From Crambe crambe (Eukaryota; Porifera; Demospongiae; Poecilosclerida; Crambeidae), in the NCBI GenBank assembly GCA_963924555.1, contig OZ004593.1:4026480-4090479 (forward strand): a stretch of DNA of 64,000 bases, written 5' to 3'. This document shows positions 1 through 21,194 of the stretch, one piece after another. The translations under genes and the position numbers were made by a program. The first letter of the stretch is position 1; each line of letters begins with the position of its first letter. The notes beneath the pieces were generated by a model. It was not told the DNA's origin. It searched no databases and saw nothing but the letters and a program-made list of their open reading frames with translations.

Positions 1-3000
1 ATTAGAGATGCATATGTTAAACCAAGCGATTTATCAAAATTCAATCAGTTGGTACAAGCACATGGTCTTGCTATCTCTCATCGGCAGAAGATGAAGGCAG
101 AAGAAAAGGGACATACTGATGGTATCCGTAAGGTAGAAGTGAAAAGGGATGCAGATGGGCAGTGGGGATTTAGCATTCGTGGTGGTTCAGAACATGGGAT
201 TGGAATCTTCGTCTCTTGGATAGAACCAGGCTCGAATGCTGAAAAAAGTGGTCTGAAAATTGGTGATCAAATACTGAAGGTTAATGATATCAATTTTGAC
301 AAAATCAATCATTATGATGCAGTAACGGTAAGAGAACACTAACCTCAAGACCTTCTTTATGTAGAAATCTTTATTATTGTTTAGCTGATGAGAAGTGCCA
401 AGAAACTTCGTCTTTTTGTGTTAGCTCATGGACGGATTCCAGGATCACGGATGGCCCACAAAGTTTATCACTGGGTAGATCCTGAAGGAAGGCCAGCATC
501 GCCTCCCCCTGACCCCTTTGAAATTCAGGATAATTCAAGGAGTGGAGAATACAAGTTTACTAATGAAGCCGATGAAAGAAAAGTAAGAAAACCATTGTAA
601 GCCACCCTAGAGGCTGTGAATCACCCCCACACGTCCACATAAACGTGTGAATTATGTTCACATTAAATTAGCCAGCGAATGAAGGTTGTTAGTTAGTTCG
701 TTTGTTTGTTATCTTTGGGGATTATACATGGCTGTCCAAGCATCAGCTGTTCATATTTTTGTTTGCATGTACAAACAGATCACATAATTGCAGATACCTA
801 ATTGGATGATGTGTGTCATACAACCCTGCATACAAGCTATCATTTATCTAGGTTACGGTGATGATAGATCAAGGAAAAGAGCTTGGCATTTCTATTCGAG
901 GTGGAATTGAACATGGTCTTGGTATTTACATATCAGCTGTTGAAGAAGATTCAGTCGCTGAATCTCATGGCTTGAAGGTAAAAAAAAACTTGATGATTGT
1001 TAGCCTATGTACTAGCTATGATGCAGGTTGGTGATCAAGTACTGGAAGTGAATGGCATTAGTTTTCTTGGAATAGTGCATGCTGATGCTGCAAATGCTTT
1101 GCGTGCTCAACCATGCATGGTGATGAAAATCAAAGATGTGGGAAAACTCCCTCATTCACGAATCACAACATATGGTCAAACAAAATGGCATAGTCCTCAA
1201 CCTGAAGTAAATAGGCAAGTCAAAGAGAGAATGTGTAGTGATACATAATTATGCTTGTTCGTTTGCAGTCACGAGAGTAGGAGAGCAGAACCATCACCAG
1301 TACGTATGTGAAACATTCGTTATGCTCATTATTTACCATCACTCCTGCAGATCTTTAGGACTGGAATTGGTTCACAGATGATGCTGGGTCAACAGCAGGA
1401 TAATCTGCTGAGAGGGCATGGTCTGCTCAAGGATGTTGCCCAGTCTGTTCTCACTGAACAAGAACTAGCAATGTTTATGTATCACATAAACCAGTATCAG
1501 CAGTATGACTTGCCAGTGAATGAATTGTTACCACCAATTCTCAATTTATTGGATACTCCTGAAAAGGTAACGACAATTTTATCACTGCTTCCACCCTAAT
1601 ATATCAACAATTCTTGTAGCTTCAGCTATTGACGGAATTGAGAAGTTTGATAAAACCTCAAGATCTTGAACAATTCAATGAACTAACTGTTCACAAAGAA
1701 ATCATGGCTAAAAAGGTAAGATGGTAAGATATTAATAGTCATCATCATGCTAATTATTTTCTTTCTAGTATGGGAAATCTTCACAGACTGGTGATAGTAA
1801 CTTGGAGAGAGGTCGTGATAGGATTCCCCAGAAACTGGTAAATTGCAAAATGTTAATCTACTTTTGCTATTATGTCATGACCATATACTTTTGCAGTCTC
1901 CACAAATACCAGCTCATCAATTCAACCTTCCGCCTCCACCGACCAGGTACTATCCACCTATGCATCATTAATCTGTTATTGTCATATTACTACACCTTAG
2001 TACCCCCAGCATGCAATCTTCAGAAGTGGATAAAACAGTTGGTGGTGAAGATACATGGGATGGTCCTGATATGAGCTCAATTCACTTGCAACAAACTGTA
2101 AGTAAAACAAAAGGCAAGATAAATGCTTATAGCTACAATCTGCACCCTCTAGGGTGAAAAAATGGACACTTCAGTAATTGAAGCTCGTGTTCGCACTGAG
2201 ACTGAAACTCGTATGAAAAATGAATTTCTGGAGAAGGAAAAAATGATTGTCGAAAAGCAGCAGCGCCTGCTAGAAGAGGAACGTGCTGAAAAAGAGGCAA
2301 CCTTACAACGGGAACGTGATGACATGGAGAGACAAATGAAGGAAAGGGAAGAAAGCCTAAAAATTGAAGTTGAAGAAAAGATCAGAATTGAAACTGAAAG
2401 AAATATGAGTATACAACTTGAAGAAAAAGAAAGATTATTAAAAGAAGAAGAGGAGAGGTATGAACATAATGGTCAGGTGTGGCTAAATACCTAGTACATC
2501 TTTCCTTACATGCACTGTACAGCTAGTCAGAACATTGGTAATTTGTAACTTATCGCTACACAAGTAGCTATATATTTTGTAAGTAGTCGCTACTGTCATA
2601 CAGAAACCTTGATACTGATTATCATAGCCAGGTGAAAAGGACCTGTGTGGTCTTTGCTGTTGTGCATTAGAAAGAGTATTTATTCCACCCTCAGTTATTG
2701 ACTGGCACTGCCAGCTGTATAGTAATGCAACTCAAGCAAATGCACAGAATTATGCCTTAAGTAAATGTGTTAGTCCATTCTTCAAGTTCATGCTTAATTA
2801 ATGTTGAAGATCAACATTAATTATTAAAGTATACATCAACTGTCACACTTCTACAGAAAACACATCATAAAAAAACCACATGGTTAAGATTTTTTTCCAT
2901 GAATACAATGCTGGTTTCATGACAATAGGAGGCTTGAAGAGGAGAAAAGGAGAGAAGAGGAAATAGCTCAATTGCAAGAAAAAATGAAGCAAGATTTAGA

Positions 3001-4760
3001 AGAAAAAATATGGAAAGAAGCTGATGAACGCATCAGGGAGGAGTATGAACAAAAGCGTCAGCAGGAAAAAGAGGCCTCTCTGCAAAGAAAAACAAAAGTC
3101 AGTGAGAAGGCAGCTGCCTGGGATGTTGAGGGTAGAATTCGACGGGATTTGGAAAATAGAATTCGGAAAGAATATGAAAATAAACTTAAAACTGAGCTAG
3201 AAAAATCAAAATATCAGGAAGAAAGAGAAAAAGAAAGGCGGGAAGAACGTGAACGGGAAAGAAGAAAAGATGAAGTGGCCCAACTTGAAGCGGAAGAACA
3301 AGCAAGAATTGAAATGGAAGAAAAAATTAGAAGGTAAATTAGGCAGATGTTATGTGAAACAGTTTGACCAGCTCAAGATGGCATGCTTAATGTGATTTCG
3401 TATTGAACAGGGAAGCAGAAGCAAAAGTTAGGGCTGAATATGAAGCACGTCTTCAGCATGAAACTGAGGAAAGAGCACGTTTGGCAGAGGAAGTCAAAGC
3501 TCGCAAAGCTGCTGAGGAAAGGTTGCAAAAAGAAAGAGAAAATCTTGAGAAAAAGAGGAACGAAGAACGACGACAAATTGAAAGAGAACGAGAACAAGAG
3601 AGAAGAGACAGAGAAGCAGAGAAGGCAACTCTTCAAAGAGAAAAGGAAGAGCTAAAGAAAACATTGAAAAATGATGTGAGTTTGAAAGACATATCTTAAA
3701 TTCCCACATTAATGATTACTATTGTGCAGCAAAAACAAAACTACTCACAAGATGATGAGGAAGAAGAAATCGTTGATAAATCCCCAGTTGTATCTTCAGT
3801 CCAATCCTTATCTCCTGCTCAGCAAGAAGAAGAACGGTTTCTTGAGCAACAACGTCGTAAACGAGAAAATGAGGAAAAGGAAGAGGAAAGACAGAGGCAA
3901 CAAGAACTTATTGCACTTGAAAAGGAAAGGAAGAGTCAAGAAGCAGAACGAAATAAAAAGAAAGAACTTGTGAGTTAATTTTGCCAGTTATTATAATCCA
4001 AATATTGACTGCTGTAATTCAGGAGCTTAAGAGAGAAGAGAACTTGCGGAAGCGAGAAATGGAAAGAAAGCAAAGAGAAGAGGAGAAAAAACAAGAGGAA
4101 GAAAAGAAACATCAAATGATCCAGGAACAAAGCAATGAACACCAAAACCAGCACAATGGCATCGAGGAGAGGGAAAAGAAGAGAAAGGAAAACGAACGAA
4201 TTGCAGCTATTACAGCTAATTCTCAGAAAGTGAAGGTCAACTTTGGAGATGACGAAGGGAGTCTAAAGAAGAAAAAAATAAAGAAGAAGAGAGAGGAATC
4301 AGTTGAAGAAGAAAGACGTAAAGCAGAAGAAAAACTAGAACGGAGACTCAAACGATCACAGGAAAAAAAGAAAGCGGTTGTAAAATCTTATGGCGGGTAT
4401 ACAAATCTAGAAGGGAATATTCTGCATATTGATGTGACCAAGGTGGTGAAAAAATTGGGAATTGCTATTGATGGTGGAGCAAATACAAAGCAAAAGGCAG
4501 TCATTATCAGAGAGATATCTGTAAGTGTTAAAACAGCATGATTATGTGGTTATGGTTGTATTTCTTTATCGTTATAGCCTGAAGGAAGTGCCGCTATGAC
4601 TGGAATGGGGATGGCTGTGAACCAGCAAATACTAGCAGTTGGTGGAAAGAGTCTATTTGGTCTCAAACACAGGGAAGTAGTCATGGAAGTTAAATCTGCA
4701 TTTGAAGGACCTATGAATAAAGTTATCGAATTTGTGGTGCTTGATCCACTGGATAAGTAA
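1..4760 (+). CDS. WHRN: Whirlin-like PDZ scaffold protein (5' truncated by window)
   Basis: The reading frame is open from base 1, so the start lies upstream. Visible domains in order: end of a first harmonin-homology domain (motif KPSDLSKFNQL), PDZ1 with GFSIRGGSEHGIGIF (exons 1-327 and 385-582, then the whirlin-type linker WVDPEGR), PDZ2 with GISIRGGIEHGLGIY (852-977 and from 1027), a second harmonin-homology domain (about 1352-1715), a long charged Glu/Lys/Arg coiled coil spread over exons from about 2154 to 4380, and a last PDZ (GNILHIDV..LGIAIDGG) ending at the stop 4758-4760. HHD-PDZ-PDZ-HHD-PDZ is the whirlin order. In vertebrates whirlin scaffolds stereocilia and photoreceptor cilia through actin-associated partners. 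The linker before PDZ3 is proline-rich in vertebrate whirlin as I know it, but here it is a coiled coil. Exons are separated by short GT-AG introns, the longest being 2457-2928. Whirlin is preferred over harmonin because of the second HHD between PDZ2 and PDZ3. Confidence 0.88.
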
Positions 4761-4800
4761 CATGACCCCTTAGTATTATAGCTCATTAACCATTACAACA

Positions 4801-6665
4801 TTATGAAAACTTCCATATTTTTATAGTATTATCATCTGAACAAGTTGCTAAAAAAGTAGAGTCTTTAGGGTTCCACTTGACACAATTAACATCTCCATCA
4901 TGGGCCTATATATTATATTATATCCATTTTCACATAATGCCATTGCACCTTCACCTTGGGCTCCTTCCATACAAGATCAAAGTTGGTTTCACTTCCTGCA
5001 ACACTTGAAGCCTGGGGAGAAAACAACTGATCACTTTTTCCCTTCTCTCTAATCTTAAGTCTAATTGATGCACTTCTCTGAATATCCTCAATGTGTCGTC
5101 ACCACCAGCTGTTGCTATATAATCAGATAGTGACCTAATTGATAACAGCATATGCACATTATTAACCAGAAAGCAGTTTTTGACAATAAACAACATACCA
5201 ATCTATATCATACACATCCCTCTGGTGATAACCTTGCAAACTGCAAACACATTTCCACATTGCTTCTTCACCTACCACAAAAACGGAAACAAATGTGTTG
5301 ACTCAAAACAGATTTGGACCTGAACCGTCACCTTCGACCTTGTACCTCTGCCATACTTTGACTGATTTATCAGCACTACAGGAAGCTGTAGAAATGATTC
5401 ATCACTCATTTCTTTGTACAAAATACAACTAATAATACCTAATCTGTTTCCTGATGGATCAAATGATACCGACCAAACCGTTGAATCGTGGCCCTCCAGT
5501 GATGAAACACAGGTCCTAATATCAACAATTTCAAGTAATACATAAGTATGTAACTATATATTACCAGTCATCATCATCTTCTCTATAAACCTTTATGGTA
5601 TTATCGTAACTTGAAGATATAAGTAGCTAAAGGAAAGAAATAGCAATCACAAAACAGAAGTAAAGCTTCATACATACCTGCTCAATTGGATGCCACCTCA
5701 CATATTTTACATCCTGAGTATGGTGTAAGATTACACTGGCACATTCATATTCTTCTCCATCTTCCAAAACGTCCCAAACCCACACACTTTTGTCTCTACT
5801 ACAAGTGGCCAAGTAATTTCCACAGCTTGACCAGGCAGCACACTTGACTTCATTCTCATGGCCTTCCAGAGTGCTAGTGCACTGAAACTCTGTAGATTTA
5901 AACATTCTTATACCTTCCAAGCCTTGTAACCAGGGGCATGGTTTTTTTGTTTTTTCTAATCTAAAAAGCAGGCCTGGGTACCTACGAGGCTAGGATACAC
6001 TAAAACACACTAGCTACATAAAAAGTCCAAAAGGTGAATTTCAGCTGTCACTGCAGTGAAATCAGTCAGCTGTTATCTCTGCCTATACAGGAGACATGCT
6101 ACATGAAGTGAAACACTTGCCTCCACTTCTTTTGTCCCAAATGCAAGTAGTCCCATCAAAACTAGCAGATGCCACAAAATTTCCACAAGGTGACCAATTC
6201 ACTAAAATAACTTACAATAGCAGCAGCAATAGAAAATTAAATGATGGGTAGGGTACCTGATCGTATTGTCCTCTGATGTCCATCAGAGAGAATAACTTTA
6301 CATACCCACTTCTCTCCTTCTAAGCCCCATATACGAATTTGTAGTTTTACAGTTAAGGGTGCATAGTCTATTGTGATTATATCAAAACTGACACCAGAAT
6401 TTTGGTCATGAAATGAACACTCCCTTGTGACCCTCACATGATCAACTCCCAACAAAAAGGATATTGATTTATCTGCACTACAACTAGCCAGTTGTGTTCC
6501 AGTGGGATTCCATGCAACATTCCAGACACGTTCCTGGTGACCTGAATGTAGAAATGATAGCTAGATGACATAATTATATCGATCCTTGGACCTTTCCTTC
6601 TGCTATCCGAGAACCAACCTACCTTCTAAAGTAGCTTTAAGTTCAAGAAGATGGTCATGGTCCAT
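4801..6665 (-). CDS. CIAO1: CIAO1-like WD40 protein (cytosolic Fe-S assembly)
   Basis: CIAO1 is the WD40 propeller of the cytosolic iron-sulfur targeting complex (with CIAO2B and MMS19). The minus-strand exons read as successive WD repeats: start ATG at 6665 ([15 protein letters not shown]), then [47 protein letters not shown].. [24 protein letters not shown], later GGDDTLRIF, and a last exon [30 protein letters not shown] ending with a TAA at 4803-4801. The phrases [10 protein letters not shown] and HxxDVNCVxWNPK are typical of CIAO1. The stop lies 40 bp from the whirlin stop on the other strand (convergent pair), and the start is about 156 bp from the PI4KB start (divergent pair). Around 6330-6450 no clean acceptor AG is visible before IRIWG, so either an insertion of about 40 residues is translated or a nonstandard intron is present. 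Confidence 0.93.
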
Positions 6666-6821
6666 AATAAGCGCCACGTGGGTCACGTGAGTCACATAAT
6701 AACAATATGACCTTCGACCTTAGCATATATATCTCTGCCCAACCAACCACCCTGCAGGTAACTTTAAGATGGTACTTGGCTATGCTAAGCGGCCTAGCTA
6801 GACATATCGCTGCAGAAAATA
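6666..6821. promoter_or_regulatory. Shared CIAO1/PI4KB intergenic region, probable bidirectional promoter
   Basis: The two start codons point away from each other with only about 156 bp between them. The stretch contains an inverted CACGTG-type motif cluster (gccacgtgggtcacgtgagtcac, about 6671-6693) that would fit E-box binding factors. Promoter activity is inferred from geometry and motif only. Confidence 0.5.
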
Positions 6822-15445
<8,624 letters not shown>

Positions 15446-15773
15446 ATTTTGTTTTATGATCAATCATCTTTCCATCTCCCTTTCATTGTCTTGTATAATA
15501 CGTATGCAGTATGTATGTACGTACAGATCAATGGATGTGCGCGAACGATTATTATTATGTAACATTATAACGGGTGCGCACTGTTGTGTTGTGCTGTGCC
15601 AGTTGCGATAAACAAGAGAACGACTAGAAGCTTGCCAACAACGTCACCCGAGATAAGGAGGTAATTTATGCATGGTGACCTTTTAGCCCTGAACTGTGAC
15701 CGCCGATAAAACCGCACTTAGCTACCTATAGAGCCTCGTACCAGGGCCTATTTTCTAAAGATAATACCACGCT

Positions 15774-15813
<40 letters not shown>

Positions 15814-15816
15814 TAG
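15446..15816. other. PI4KB-ABCB intergenic spacer with an ATTT microsatellite
   Basis: The spacer is 371 bp. It holds a TTTA/ATTT tetranucleotide run at about 15775-15812 that ends a few bases before the ABCB start codon. Nothing else is recognised; the promoter or 5' UTR of the transporter must lie here or in the PI4KB tail. Confidence 0.7.
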
Positions 15817-18800
15817 ATGGAAAGTACAGTGAAGAAACAGCGAAAGTTATCTCATCTTCCTTTACTGAGATTTACTTCAGTTATTATTGTATTAGTTGCC
15901 TTGGAGAGCCTTATCTGTATCAGCTTATGGATTGCTGGTGGTGATACTCTATACATGGAAAACAGTGTGAAAGAATTCTCCTTTCTTCATTCAACTTTTG
16001 ACCTTGCATGCCTGTCTGCAGTGAGATGCCTCATTCTTGTTGCTTGCTTCTATTACCTAGAATATTATAGTTTATTGCAAGTATCAGTAGGACAACATGA
16101 TTTGCAAAGAAGTAGTAATCGAATGGCAAGGCTGTGTCAGATTTTAATCTTCATTGTTTCTGGAGTGTCGATGATATATGCTGTAGTGAAAGGGGCACTG
16201 ATAATTCAGAGCATAGTAAGGGGAACATGGAATAATGTTGACCAAGAGACTACTATGCACACTACATACAAAGTGCTGTGTATAGTAGCGGTGATATTTC
16301 CTGCAATTGAAATCTTATTTTGTCTGTTGAGTTCATGGTGCCTTAGAAGAATGATTCATACTAGAAGACTACGCCTACTTGTGAATCTGGAAGGAGGTGA
16401 TGAGAAACCAATAAAAAAGAAACCTGATATCAAGAGAATATTGCTTCTTGCTAAACCGGTTAATATTATTATTTTATTTTTTATTGACTTGATGCTTGTA
16501 TGTTACATAGGAGTATCCTATGTTGCTTTTTGGGACCATTTGCTTGGCGATATCTTCAACTTCCCTTTCTCTAGCCCCATACTTCTTTGGAAAAGTGATC
16601 AATTATGCAGTACCAGGTCAGAGTAATTGGTGAGTTATCATTTTATTTAAAAAGGAATGTGGACAAACCCTCTGGTGGGAAATTTTCACTATAGACCTTG
16701 GAGTCTTGGTGCAAACTCCATCCGCTGAAGGGCACTCAGTATATAGAAAGTGAATGATCACAAGATTTTTTTTTTCCTAGCATAATCACCTGTGAGTTCA
16801 CATAAGGATTGTTTTTTAATTACTTAACATACAGCACTGAAAAATATGGACGAAACATACCGTTGAATGCTACCTGTGTTCCTTTCGGCATTGGTATTGA
16901 CCTTTTTCAACAAAAATAGCTTTTATTATTGTGGATTCATTTATGCAGAGCGTATGAACCATGAAGTACTCTATCTTGTTGGAATATTCACTGTGGGCTG
17001 TATTGCTATTATGTTTAGAGCTATCATGTTCAATTGGGCTGGAGAAAGATTTGTTGCAAGACTAAGGAGTCAGGTAGTTTCAGTTTATGTGTAGGTACAT
17101 TAATACAACCTTGTGGCAATGAGCTGTAAAAATAACATGCAGATGAAATAATGTAACAAAACCAAGCCAATCCACAGTATCTTTTTAACAGTATAATCCT
17201 TGACAGATATTTGCTGCTATCATCAAGCAAGAGATGGGTTTCTTTGATAAAAATCGGTAATATATTATTAGCAGATTCATACTGTGTGAAATACATCTAT
17301 ATCATTATAGAGTTGGAGAGCTAACAAATCGTCTGTCTGCTGACACTCAAGTGATTCAGAGTGCTGTGACAGAAAACTTATCAATGCTGGCTAGATACAC
17401 TATGCAAATGCTTATATCAATCGGACTGATGTTCTACATCAGTGCAAAGTTGACAGCAGTTCTTCTTTCTGTAGTACCAATTATTGCTATATCTGCTGTG
17501 CAGTATGGTGAGTATAGTTGAAGTTAGATACTGCTATTCAATCAAGCTTATTTGACACGTTTATTGTAGGTCGTTTCTTGAAGAAGCTACGTAAGGAGTT
17601 CCAAGATGAACTTGCACGTGCTGGTAGCACTGCAGAAGAGTCTTTTGGAAATATAATAACTGTTCGATCATTTTCCAATGAAGGAAAGATGATTCAGAGT
17701 TATTCCAGAGATATAAAAAATAGTTATAAACTTGGGAAGAAACTAGCTATTTTGATAGGTGTTTTCATGGGAATAGTCAGCCTCCTTATGTATGTGAGTA
17801 TTTCTTGCCATCCTTGTATTCATGTGAGGTAGTAATACACGCTACAGGGTGCATCTTCTTTGGTACTATGGTATGGTGGATACCTTGTGTGGCATGCAAG
17901 TATCCAAGCTGGAACTCTAATATCATTGATGTTGTACACTCTCAATCTTGCAATGTGCTTTGCTTTCTTAGCAAATGTGTATGGAGAATTTATGCAGGTG
18001 TGTCATGATTCATTGAGTGCATTAATGATTGTGTCAATGTATGTTATAGGCTGTTGGAGCTTCAGTACGCATTTTCGAACTTCTTGATCGTGTGAGTGAA
18101 GTTAAGGATGGGGACCAGATATTGGAAGTTCTAAAAGGAGGTACATGTATGCAGCAATTTTTGTTTGAGGTTGATGTTGTGATGAAGTTTTGGATGATAG
18201 AAATTATATTTGATCAAGTATCTTTTAATTATCCATCTCGACCTGAGGAGCAAGTCCTGAAGGTATATCTTTGTTATTATAGAATAAAACTTGCTCACCT
18301 GTGTTTAATATAAATCAGAACATATCCTTCAAAGTACTTCCTGGACAAGTTGTTGCTTTGGTTGGGCAGTCTGGAGGAGGAAAGTCGACTGTTGTTAAGC
18401 TAATAGAGCATTTCTATGAACTATCTTCTGGAAGAATTTTATTAGGTAAGAGTATAATGAAATATCATGTCCCAAATTTAGAGAGTAGCTGGACATTAGC
18501 TACTTGTAAGCTAGCCTCGTTATAATTATATCTTCCAATGGGGTGCATAGGATTTTAAGAATTTTCTGTCCGAAAAAATAACCTCCAGTTCCCCATCTTT
18601 TTTGTTGATGTTATAATTATATTAAGTTATTAATTGTTAGGTGGGTATAATGTCCGCCAGCTTGATCCAGTGTGGTTCCGGAGACACATAGGACTGGTAA
18701 GCCAAGAACCAGTGCTCTTTGCCAGTACTATAGCTGAAAACATATCTTATGGTAAAGATGATGCTACTCCCAGCCAGGTAAACATCTATCATTGATTACT

Positions 18801-19455
18801 TGGATATTACAATTATTGTGGCTGCAGATAGAGGAAGCTGCAAAGCAGGCCAATGCTCATGACTTTATATCATCATTTGAGGTGGGCTGTGTTTGACTTT
18901 CAAACTGATTAATAGTGTATAGTCTAGTCCTGATTTTCAATTTCTTTGCAGCAAGGATACAATACCATGGTAGGTGAACGTGGTGTTCGGTTATCAGGTG
19001 GTCAGAAACAGCGTGTTGCTATTGCAAGAGCTCTTTTACTAAATCCTGATATACTGCTTCTTGATGAGGTGAGATTGATTGTTTCAGTTATTTATTTGTT
19101 TACTTACCTTTGCCTGAAAGGCTACCAGTGCATTAGATGCTGAGAGTGAGTATTTGGTTCAAGAAGCTATTGATAGAGCAATGAAAGGAAGGACAGTATT
19201 AGTGATTGCTCACCGTTTATCCACTGTAAAGAATGCTTCTCAGGTAAGTGCCAAACAAAAACAAACAAACAAAAGAAGAGAAACTATTAATAGGCCTGCA
19301 TGCTAGCATTTATGGTGAGCTGCATTTTTTAGGTTATTGTTATTGATCACGGAACTGTGGCAGAGCAAGGAACACATTATGAATTGTTGGAACGTGGTGG
19401 AGTTTATAAACAATTAGTTATTAGACAGCTCACACATAGTGATATGAACATGTAA
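15817..19455 (+). CDS. ABCB-type half ABC transporter (TAP-like/ABCB9-like)
   Basis: An ATP-driven exporter half-subunit. Exon 1 (15817-16458) encodes an N-terminal extension with about four hydrophobic spans, like the TMD0 of ABCB9. The core transmembrane domain starts at [13 protein letters not shown] and [10 protein letters not shown] (16511-16616) and continues through [42 protein letters not shown] and LWYGGYLV. The nucleotide-binding domain has Walker [10 protein letters not shown] (about 18370), Q-loop [10 protein letters not shown], signature LSGGQKQR (about 19000), Walker B ILLLDE, D-loop SALDAE and H-loop IAHRLS. It ends [15 protein letters not shown] with stop 19453-19455. The strongest resemblance is to ABCB9/TAP; mitochondrial ABCB8/ABCB10 is the alternative, but no transit peptide is evident. 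Intron 16459-16510 must be removed to reach the true frame. CCDC13 begins 86 bp downstream on the same strand. Confidence 0.88.
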
Positions 19456-19541
19456 TTTTTGAGCATAATAATTATTAATTTTATTATCTGCTATTATGAG
19501 GGTGGGGGGTCGTAGTCATGGATACAGATGCAGAACTTTAA

Positions 19542-21194
19542 ATGGAGACGGTTTCTATTCTAATGCAACAGCGAGAGGAGTTGCGGAGTATCCAAAGTCA
19601 ACAACAGGAGCGGTTTCAGTCCAGAAAACAATATTTGAAGAAATCAGACTCGCTTAATTCAAGTACAGACCAGTTGAGTCTCGAAACCGTAACACAGACA
19701 CTAAAGAAAGGTGTGTCAGAATGTGTCAGTGATGAAACAGATTTTTCGAGATCAGCGTGCAGTTCTTATGAGGCTCCAGATGAGAAAGATCTCTGCGCCT
19801 TGGATTCTCTACAGCAAGAAAATTCGAAACTGAAGTCTCAATTGAGAGAGCTTGAGCTAAAAATATTGGACTTGAAGAAAATTAGAGAAGATGGGGAGAT
19901 CATTGGGAAATTAGATACAAACCCAGCACAAAAAATAATTGAAATGTCTAAGAGGAACAGGGAGCTGAATTCAATGCTCTCAGCAGAGAAAAACAAGGTA
20001 CGACAACTATCTAAGAAAATGAAAGATCTTGGAGAGGGTGAGCAAAAAACTGCTACATGTACTCAATCAAAAGAAGACTATGGAGTAGAAAATGATGGTA
20101 CTCTAAAAATTCTTAAAGCGCAACTGGAACAGTGTAATATGAAATTGATGGAGTACCGAAACAACAATCAAATCATTAAACAAGAGTTGAAATTGGCACA
20201 GAAAGTGATTACCAGAGAGGTGGGGGAGGTGAACATAAGTTCACTCCTCATTGGAGCTAGCGGTTGGAGAGGAAGAGCCCAACAAATAATCAACTTGCAA
20301 AATAAAGTTGCAGAAATGAAAAAGAAATTGGCAGCTGCAGATGGACATGAGATAGGCAGTATCCAAAAAAGCACATGTGCATTTGATTGCAGTGATGCTA
20401 GGCAGAAAGCAACTTTGCAGAGAATAGAGCAGCAAAAAAAACTCAAAGAAACTCAACTGGAATTAGATTCATTACGTGATAAATATGCAAGTCTGCAACA
20501 GCAGTGCAAAGCAATTAAGGCTCGAAACAAAACTCTCACTTCTGCATTGAAACATGCAAAATCTGAATCAAAACTTGCTGCAGAGAATCCCTCTACAAGA
20601 TGTGCAAGTTCCAGCAGTAGTACAATGATTAATAGTGCTGATTTTCATGCTCAACTGCGATTGGAACGTCATCAATGGGAGAAAGAAAGAACAGAGTTGA
20701 AGATAGAAAATAAACTTATAAAACAACAACTAGACAACTGTTTATCAAAGCTTCGTGAAGTAGATAATTCTGTTGATGATAATGAAGAGAGGTTAAGTGA
20801 TTCTTCAAAACATCACAGTTTACTGGAATCGAATGCATTACTGCAGGTGTCTAATCTTGAAAGGGATAAGCTGTTTGAACTCTCTAAATCACTCCAGCAA
20901 CGATTAGATTCCACCACCAACAGAGCAATGAAATTAGAAACGGCAGTCAGGGATCTGAAACACTGTACCACTGTGCCACTAAGGAAACGAAGTCAAAAAA
21001 AAGCCAGTATTGCAGTAGAGGATGAATTGTGTTCTGATCTTGAGTCTCAAGTTATTCTTCTACGTAATGAAAATGATGTTTTAAGAGAAACACTTGAGCT
21101 GACAAGACATGAAAAGTTAGAAGACATTTTGCTTTTAAATTCCATGGTACAAGAAGCTAAACAAGTATTTATGGACAATATTAAAAGGACTTAG
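19542..21194 (+). CDS. CCDC13: CCDC13-like coiled-coil protein, single exon
   Basis: A 550-residue, intronless ORF. It is almost entirely coiled coil, with the family hallmark LKLAQKVITREVGE then GWRGRAQQIINLQNKV at residues about 209-255, an upstream KIIEMSKRNREL block and a C-terminal MVQEAKQVFMDNI block. All three blocks have counterparts in vertebrate CCDC13, a centriolar-satellite protein tied to ciliation and genome stability; vertebrate CCDC13 is about 715 residues, so this copy is shorter. The start at 19542 is the first ATG in frame, 86 bp after the ABC transporter stop. Lack of introns is unusual beside the many-exon neighbours. Confidence 0.85.
   Translation: METVSILMQQREELRSIQSQQQERFQSRKQYLKKSDSLNSSTDQLSLETVTQTLKKGVSECVSDETDFSRSACSSYEAPDEKDLCALDSLQQENSKLKSQLRELELKILDLKKIREDGEIIGKLDTNPAQKIIEMSKRNRELNSMLSAEKNKVRQLSKKMKDLGEGEQKTATCTQSKEDYGVENDGTLKILKAQLEQCNMKLMEYRNNNQIIKQELKLAQKVITREVGEVNISSLLIGASGWRGRAQQIINLQNKVAEMKKKLAAADGHEIGSIQKSTCAFDCSDARQKATLQRIEQQKKLKETQLELDSLRDKYASLQQQCKAIKARNKTLTSALKHAKSESKLAAENPSTRCASSSSSTMINSADFHAQLRLERHQWEKERTELKIENKLIKQQLDNCLSKLREVDNSVDDNEERLSDSSKHHSLLESNALLQVSNLERDKLFELSKSLQQRLDSTTNRAMKLETAVRDLKHCTTVPLRKRSQKKASIAVEDELCSDLESQVILLRNENDVLRETLELTRHEKLEDILLLNSMVQEAKQVFMDNIKRT

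Noticed and set aside
3373-3709. Minus-strand ORFs opposite the whirlin coiled coil
   Set aside because: They mirror a Glu/Lys-rich coding strand, giving Phe/Leu/Ser-rich text with no family resemblance.
16499-16626. Continuation of the ABC transporter ORF through the sequence ending in [14 protein letters not shown]
   Set aside because: Wrong frame; removing intron 16459-16510 gives the conserved [15 protein letters not shown].
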